Both the position numbers and the translations under genes were made by a program. Shown one piece after another: positions 13,722 to 17,723 of a stretch of 17,723 nucleotides of DNA. The notes beneath the pieces were generated by a model. It was not told the DNA's origin, ran no database searches, and worked only from the letters and a program-made list of their open reading frames with translations. This stretch comes from Geobacter sp. (GTDB lineage Bacteria; Desulfobacterota; Desulfuromonadia; Geobacterales; DSM-12255), in assembly GCA_012026855.1 (NCBI GenBank), contig VEOV01000361.1:1-17723 (forward strand), in the 5' to 3' direction. Within the stretch, counting starts at the first letter, position 1; each line of letters begins with the position of its first letter.

Positions 13722-15164
13722 ATGAGCATGAAATCCAGAATATTCCTGATAGCACTCTGCCTCGTCATTGCAGTTACAGCCGGCGTCCGCCTTTACAGGT
13801 CGGTCCAAACAGGCGCAGTAGCGGCAAGCAGCGACAACCTCAAGCTCTTCAAAGAGGTCATGACCATCGTCAAGCAGAAATATGTGGACGAGGTGGATGA
13901 CAAGAAACTCATCCAGGGCGCAATCGACGGCATGCTCTCCAAGCTGGATCCCCACAGCAACTTCATGACACCGGAGCCGTACAAGGAGATGAAGGTAGCC
14001 ATGTCAGGCTCATTTGGCGGCCTGGGGATAGAGATCAACCTCAAAGATGGCAAACTGACCGTCATCTCGCCCATCGAAGACACCCCGGCCTGGCGGGCCG
14101 GCATCAAATCCAACGACCATATCTGGAAAATCGACGACAAGCCGACCAGAGGGATGTCCCTGCAGAAGGCGGTTTCGCTCATGCGCGGCGACAAGGGGAC
14201 ACGGGTAACACTGCACATCGCCCGTGACGGGGAGAAGAAGTCGCTCGTTTTCCCGCTGGTCCGCGACATCATCAAAACGAAGAGCATGAAGAGCCGCACC
14301 CTCTCCCCCGGCTACGGCTATGTGAGAATCGTCCAGTTCCAGGAGCGGAGCGGAGAAGATTTTATCAAGGCCATGGAGGTCATCCACGCGGACAACCCTG
14401 GCGGACTCAAGGGGCTGATCATCGACCTGCGCAACAATCCTGGCGGACTGGTTGACTCTGCCGCACAGATTGCCGATCGTTTCATCGGCGAAGGGAAAGA
14501 TGACGGCACCATCGTCACCATGAAGGGGCGCATTCAGGGGGCGCAGATGAACCGCTTCGCCAAGGTCGGCGAAAAGGAGCCCCATTACCCTGTGGTCGTC
14601 CTCATCAACGGCGGCAGCGCCAGTGCCTCCGAGATCCTTGCCGGGGCGCTGCAGGACAACAAACGGGCCATCATCATGGGCACCCAGAGCTATGGCAAGG
14701 GTTCGGTACAGTCGGTAATTCCGCTGCGTGACGGCTACGGACTGAAACTCACCACGGCGCTTTACTATACCCCCAAAGGCCGCTCCATCCAGGCCAAGGG
14801 GATCACCCCCGACATCATCGTTGCCCAGGTGGATCTCTCTGCCAAGGGTAAAAACGGTGACAAAATCGAGCCTGAGGATTCTTCCGCCGATTTCCGTGAA
14901 AAGGACCTGCAGAAGATGTTCAAAGGGGATGACAAGGCCGACAGGAAACCGGCCATGGAGTTGAAAGCCCCGGCAAAGAAACCGGCAGAAAAGCCACAAT
15001 CCAAGGGAATCACCCTGCTGCCGGTCAATGATGAATTGGCCAATGACTATCAGCTTGCCCGCGCCCTTGAAATGCTCAAGGGGCTGGACATCTTCAATGC
15101 CGTAACCAGAGGAACGCCGGCAGCAGTGCCGCCCGCCCCCCCGGCAGGCGCAGCCGCCAAGTAA
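13722..15164 (+). CDS. ctpA: C-terminal processing peptidase, S41 family (CtpA-type)
   Basis: 480 residues from the ATG at 13722; ATGs at 13704 and 13728 are alternatives and the exact start is uncertain. Residues 3-26 form a signal peptide or membrane anchor (KSRIFLIALCLVIAVTAG). Order: N-terminal helical part (YVDEVDDKKLIQGAIDGMLSKLDPHSNFM), PDZ domain (about 98-180, FGGLGIEINLKDGKLTVI onward), then the S41 core. The catalytic Ser is Ser301 in NGGSASASEILAGAL and the general-base Lys is Lys326 in SYGKGSVQ, 25 residues apart as in the family. A Lys/Pro-rich tail with an Ala/Pro end follows. These periplasmic proteases trim or degrade proteins from the C-terminus and often act on envelope or peptidoglycan enzymes. 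The gene is followed after 16 bases by the gspA-like gene. Confidence 0.95.
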   Translation: MSMKSRIFLIALCLVIAVTAGVRLYRSVQTGAVAASSDNLKLFKEVMTIVKQKYVDEVDDKKLIQGAIDGMLSKLDPHSNFMTPEPYKEMKVAMSGSFGGLGIEINLKDGKLTVISPIEDTPAWRAGIKSNDHIWKIDDKPTRGMSLQKAVSLMRGDKGTRVTLHIARDGEKKSLVFPLVRDIIKTKSMKSRTLSPGYGYVRIVQFQERSGEDFIKAMEVIHADNPGGLKGLIIDLRNNPGGLVDSAAQIADRFIGEGKDDGTIVTMKGRIQGAQMNRFAKVGEKEPHYPVVVLINGGSASASEILAGALQDNKRAIIMGTQSYGKGSVQSVIPLRDGYGLKLTTALYYTPKGRSIQAKGITPDIIVAQVDLSAKGKNGDKIEPEDSSADFREKDLQKMFKGDDKADRKPAMELKAPAKKPAEKPQSKGITLLPVNDELANDYQLARALEMLKGLDIFNAVTRGTPAAVPPAPPAGAAAK

Positions 15165-15180
15165 CAGGGATCCATAATCC

Positions 15181-16170
15181 ATGTACTGCAAGTATTTCGG
15201 TTTCAGGGAAAAGCCGTTCAACATTACGCCGAATCCGCGCTTCCTCTACCTGAGCAAAAACCACAAGGAGGCTTTTGCCCACCTGCTGTACGGCATCAGC
15301 AACCACTCCGGCTTCATTGAACTGACCGGCGAAGTCGGCACCGGCAAAACCACTGTGCTCCGTACCCTGCTGGGCCAGCTGGACGAGGCCAGCCACCGGA
15401 CCGCACTGATCCTCAACCCCTGCCTCTCTGCGCTGGAGCTGCTGCGCAACATCAACCGGGAGTTCGGCATCCCCTATGAAAACCTGGAGAACGGGGCACT
15501 GCTTGAAGAGCTGAACCACTTCCTCCTGGCCGAAAACCGGGCTGGCCACACCGTAGTACTGGTCATCGACGAGGCCCAGAACCTGGCGCCCCAGGTGCTG
15601 GAGCAGATCAGGCTCATCTCCAATCTGGAAACCGAATCGGACAAGCTGATCCAGATCCTGCTCTCAGGTCAACCCGAACTGAAGCAGCTCCTGGCAAGGG
15701 CTGAACTGCGGCAGCTCTCCCAGAGGATCACGGTACGTTATCACCTCGACGCCCTCGACTACGAAGACACCACCGAATACATCAAGCACCGGCTCCATGT
15801 GGCCGGCGGCGGCGCCTGGATCGACTTCTCCACCCCGGCCCTGAAGCTCATCTACAAATACTCGGGCGGTTCACCCCGGCTGATCAACATCGCCTGTGAC
15901 CGTGCCCTGCTGACGGCATACGCAGAAGAGAGCAAGGTCATCAGCGGCAGCATCGCCAAAACCGCCATCAACGAACTCGACGGCAAACGCCCGCTTGGGA
16001 CCTCCGCCAGACAGATACTGCTGCCGCTGCTCTGCGGGGTTGTCCTCATGACCATGCTCTTTGGCATCTACCGCCTGCTGCCCAAAAAGACTGCAAGCAG
16101 CGCTGCCCCGCCACCGGTGCAGGAGCAGCCGGCCAAGGCCAAGTCAGCCCCTAAAGGCGGTAACAGATGA
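15181..16170 (+). CDS. GspA/ExeA-like AAA ATPase of secretion assembly
   Basis: 329 residues. It opens with the ExeA-family signature MYCKYFGFREKPFNITPNPR. Walker A is GEVGTGKTT (50-58, Lys56) and Walker B VVLVIDEAQ (125-133, Asp130/Glu131); the arginine-finger region LRQLSQRITVRYHL and the GGSPRLINIACDRALL helix are typical. A membrane segment lies at about 278-300, followed by only about 30 Pro/Ala-rich residues. Aeromonas ExeA is longer and carries a periplasmic peptidoglycan-binding domain, which is missing here. GspA works with GspB to place the type II secretin through the peptidoglycan. The gene overlaps gspB by ATGA and follows the protease gene closely. Homologs also serve pilus and polysaccharide systems, so the exact machine is uncertain. 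Confidence 0.88.
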   Translation: MYCKYFGFREKPFNITPNPRFLYLSKNHKEAFAHLLYGISNHSGFIELTGEVGTGKTTVLRTLLGQLDEASHRTALILNPCLSALELLRNINREFGIPYENLENGALLEELNHFLLAENRAGHTVVLVIDEAQNLAPQVLEQIRLISNLETESDKLIQILLSGQPELKQLLARAELRQLSQRITVRYHLDALDYEDTTEYIKHRLHVAGGGAWIDFSTPALKLIYKYSGGSPRLINIACDRALLTAYAEESKVISGSIAKTAINELDGKRPLGTSARQILLPLLCGVVLMTMLFGIYRLLPKKTASSAAPPPVQEQPAKAKSAPKGGNR

Positions 16171-16889
16171 GCTCCATACTCAAGGCGTTGAAAAAACTTG
16201 AAGAGGAAAAGCTTACTCCGGACGACGAGCCCAGGCGGGGCAAAGTCTCCAGCGACATCCTGCGCCAGCCACGGGAGAAGCGGGCCAATTCCCGGCTCCT
16301 GCTGGGTATTGCCATCATCGGCGTACTGATTGTCATCCTCCTCATCACCCTGCTGCTCAGGCCGGCACCAAAAGAAGCTTCCCTACCGGCACCGGCAGCA
16401 ACAGTACCGCCAGTGCCAGCACCGTCTGCCGGCCAGCAACCGTTGCCGGCTTCAGTGCCGGAAGTCCAGAAAGCCCCACTGCTGCCTGCCCAACCGGCCA
16501 TGCCGCTCCCGGCAACCGGGGCAAAAGCAGCCAGACCGTTGCCCCAGGAGACAGTCAGCCTGCCTGAACCGGCCAGAGCTCCAGTCACCCGGAAATTCCC
16601 GCTCCCCGAACTCCCCGGAAGCGAGCCTCTGCCGGCCCAGGCCGTGCCGCCTAAACAACTGCCCAAGCCTCCGGCGCAGACCGTCGAGAACTCTGAACCA
16701 CGCCTCACCCTCTCGGGGATAGCCTGGAACAAGGACAGCGCTGAAAGGATCGCCATCATCAACGGCCAGCCGGCTTCAACCGGCTCGCACATCGGCGGGG
16801 CGGTGGTTGAGGAGATCCTGCCTGACCGGGTCAGACTCTCCAGCAAGGGGAGAGTGTTTGAACTCTCCATAGGTCGGTCAGGCAATTAG
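16167..16889 (+). CDS. GspB-like general secretion pathway protein
   Basis: 240 residues starting at the ATG in a 4-base overlap with the gspA-like stop, which implies translational coupling. The N-terminus MSSILKALKKLEEEK is characteristic of GspB. It has one membrane segment (about 43-65), a long Pro/Ala-rich periplasmic spacer (66-175) and a C-terminal GspB/T2SSB domain (about 178-236: LTLSGIAWNKDSAERIAIIN, then HIGGAVVEEILPDRVRLSSKG). It is thought to link the inner-membrane GspA ATPase to the secretin or cell wall. The spacer is rich in CCG and GCC codons and explains the GC-rich shadow frames on both strands here. Confidence 0.88.
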   Translation: MSSILKALKKLEEEKLTPDDEPRRGKVSSDILRQPREKRANSRLLLGIAIIGVLIVILLITLLLRPAPKEASLPAPAATVPPVPAPSAGQQPLPASVPEVQKAPLLPAQPAMPLPATGAKAARPLPQETVSLPEPARAPVTRKFPLPELPGSEPLPAQAVPPKQLPKPPAQTVENSEPRLTLSGIAWNKDSAERIAIINGQPASTGSHIGGAVVEEILPDRVRLSSKGRVFELSIGRSGN

Positions 16890-16944
16890 CGAAAAGTCCC
16901 TGATTTTAGATTCGCAAACAAACTAAGCAGAAATTGGAAAAAAT

Positions 16945-17667
16945 ATGAATAAATCGCAGCAGACAACCATCGAACTGAAAGAACTCGCCAATGGCAAATT
17001 TGCCCAGCTGACCCTGCCGGAAAAGATTGCCGCCCTGCACGACATGAGCGGCGCCGAGCAGTTTAAACGGATCCTGGCCGACCCTGATCCGGCAGCATTT
17101 CTGCAGTCGCTGCCGCTGCTCGCCCTTGGCAGGATCGTCCATGACATCGGCCCCGACAGCAGCCTAATCCAGCTGGCTTCACCGGAGCAGGTCCGTTTTC
17201 TGCTCGATCTGGAGCTGTGGGAGGAGTGGAGCATCTCCCTGGAGGAGATGCACAAATGGCTGGAGGTCATCCTCGAAAGCGACAGCAGCATTGCCGTCAG
17301 TGTCCTGGCACAGCTGGACCTGGAGCTGTTGCTCATCTACCTGAAAAAGTGCATGTCGGTTGGGGGTGGACTGAGTGACATCATCAACAGTGAAGACTTT
17401 CAGGGGGAGTGGGACCATACCTTCGATGAAATTTTCTATCTGCACTTCTTCGACGAGGACCAGAGCGAGCTGATCCTGAGGATGCTGGAACTGCTCTACA
17501 ACGAACACCACAGCCTGTATCGCTCCCTCATGCTGGGGGTTGAGAATGACCTCATCACCGAACTGGAGGAGACCGCCTGGCAGTTCCGCTGCGGTCGACT
17601 GGAAGATGAAGGTCTGCCGGCAACCGCCACCGCAGCCACCCTGTTCGCCGGTACGGTGCAAAAATGA
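16945..17667 (+). CDS. DUF6178-like cytoplasmic protein of unknown function
   Basis: 240 residues with no signal peptide or membrane segment. It is acidic and mostly helical, rich in Leu and Glu. The pattern LPLLALGRIVHDIGPDSSL, LASPEQVRFLLDLELWEEW and a helical LAQLDLELLLIYLKK repeat-like stretch resembles DUF6178 proteins known from Geobacter and relatives. Many of those are longer, so this may be a short version; the C-terminus is natural, not a frameshift visible here. It lies 55 bases after gspB and overlaps the next start by ATGA. No function can be assigned. Confidence 0.65.
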   Translation: MNKSQQTTIELKELANGKFAQLTLPEKIAALHDMSGAEQFKRILADPDPAAFLQSLPLLALGRIVHDIGPDSSLIQLASPEQVRFLLDLELWEEWSISLEEMHKWLEVILESDSSIAVSVLAQLDLELLLIYLKKCMSVGGGLSDIINSEDFQGEWDHTFDEIFYLHFFDEDQSELILRMLELLYNEHHSLYRSLMLGVENDLITELEETAWQFRCGRLEDEGLPATATAATLFAGTVQK

Positions 17668-17723
17668 GCCGCCGACGCCAGAAAAAAACGGAGCAGACAG
17701 CCGGCGGCCAGTGGGAGTCTACC
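17664..17723 (+). CDS. Start of an unidentified gene, truncated by the right edge
   Basis: ATG at 17664 overlaps the preceding stop as ATGA. Twenty codons are open to the edge and encode a very basic N-terminus (MSRRRQKKTEQTAGG). This is too short to identify. The overlap argues for a real, coupled gene. Confidence 0.5.
   Translation, partial: MSRRRQKKTEQTAGGQWEST

Noticed and set aside
14010..15224. 404-residue open frame on the minus strand
   Set aside because: Antisense to ctpA, whose catalytic Ser/Lys motifs are clear. It arises from GC-rich codon bias.

Overview
The window looks like chromosomal DNA of a Geobacter-type bacterium (Geobacterales, Desulfuromonadia). Signs are the OMP-glnK-amtB operon preceded by an ANTAR RNA-binding regulator, a DUF4388 (PATAN) signalling protein next to a PilT-like ATPase, an MshEN-receiver fusion, a ctpA-gspA-gspB cluster, a DUF6178-type protein, and -24/-12 promoter matches. 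I infer the taxon from gene content and order only. I see no rRNA, tRNA, insertion sequence, phage gene or CRISPR array.

Regions. (1) 1-995, minus: the N-terminal 331 residues of a large secreted surface protein that runs off the left edge. (2) 996-1620: intergenic; it holds a weak sigma-54 candidate, a small foldable element and the amtB terminator. (3) 1559-5257, minus: a nitrogen-control block. An ANTAR regulator with a degenerate receiver domain lies upstream of an operon of outer-membrane protein, glnK and amtB. The operon has a near-consensus sigma-54 promoter. Its leader has two hexaloop hairpins (A at loop position 1, G at position 4), the second overlapping the 5' arm of an intrinsic terminator. 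This is the architecture of an ANTAR antitermination target. (4) 5364-9359, plus: DUF4388/receiver-like/GAF-like protein, PilT-like ATPase, an unlisted 50-residue membrane protein and a putative outer-membrane protein, probably one transcription unit. (5) 9380-11203, minus: an MshEN-receiver fusion and a TonB-like protein. (6) 11311-13539: TerC-family protein (plus) converging on a CorC/HlyC-family gene (minus) broken by one in-frame amber codon. (7) 13722-17723, plus: CtpA-type protease, GspA-like ATPase, GspB-like protein, DUF6178-like protein, and the first 20 codons of another gene.

Working together. In region 3, ammonium limitation would act through sigma-54 initiation, while the ANTAR protein would gate read-through of the leader terminator. 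PII would then control AmtB post-translationally, and the barrel protein may serve the outer membrane. Regions 4 and 7 read as envelope, pilus and secretion functions.

The best candidate for an exciting system is the ANTAR regulator/leader pair at 4348-5257. ANTAR antitermination of nitrogen genes is already known from Geobacter (GnfR), so the new elements here are the precise leader architecture and the missing phosphoacceptor site of the regulator.
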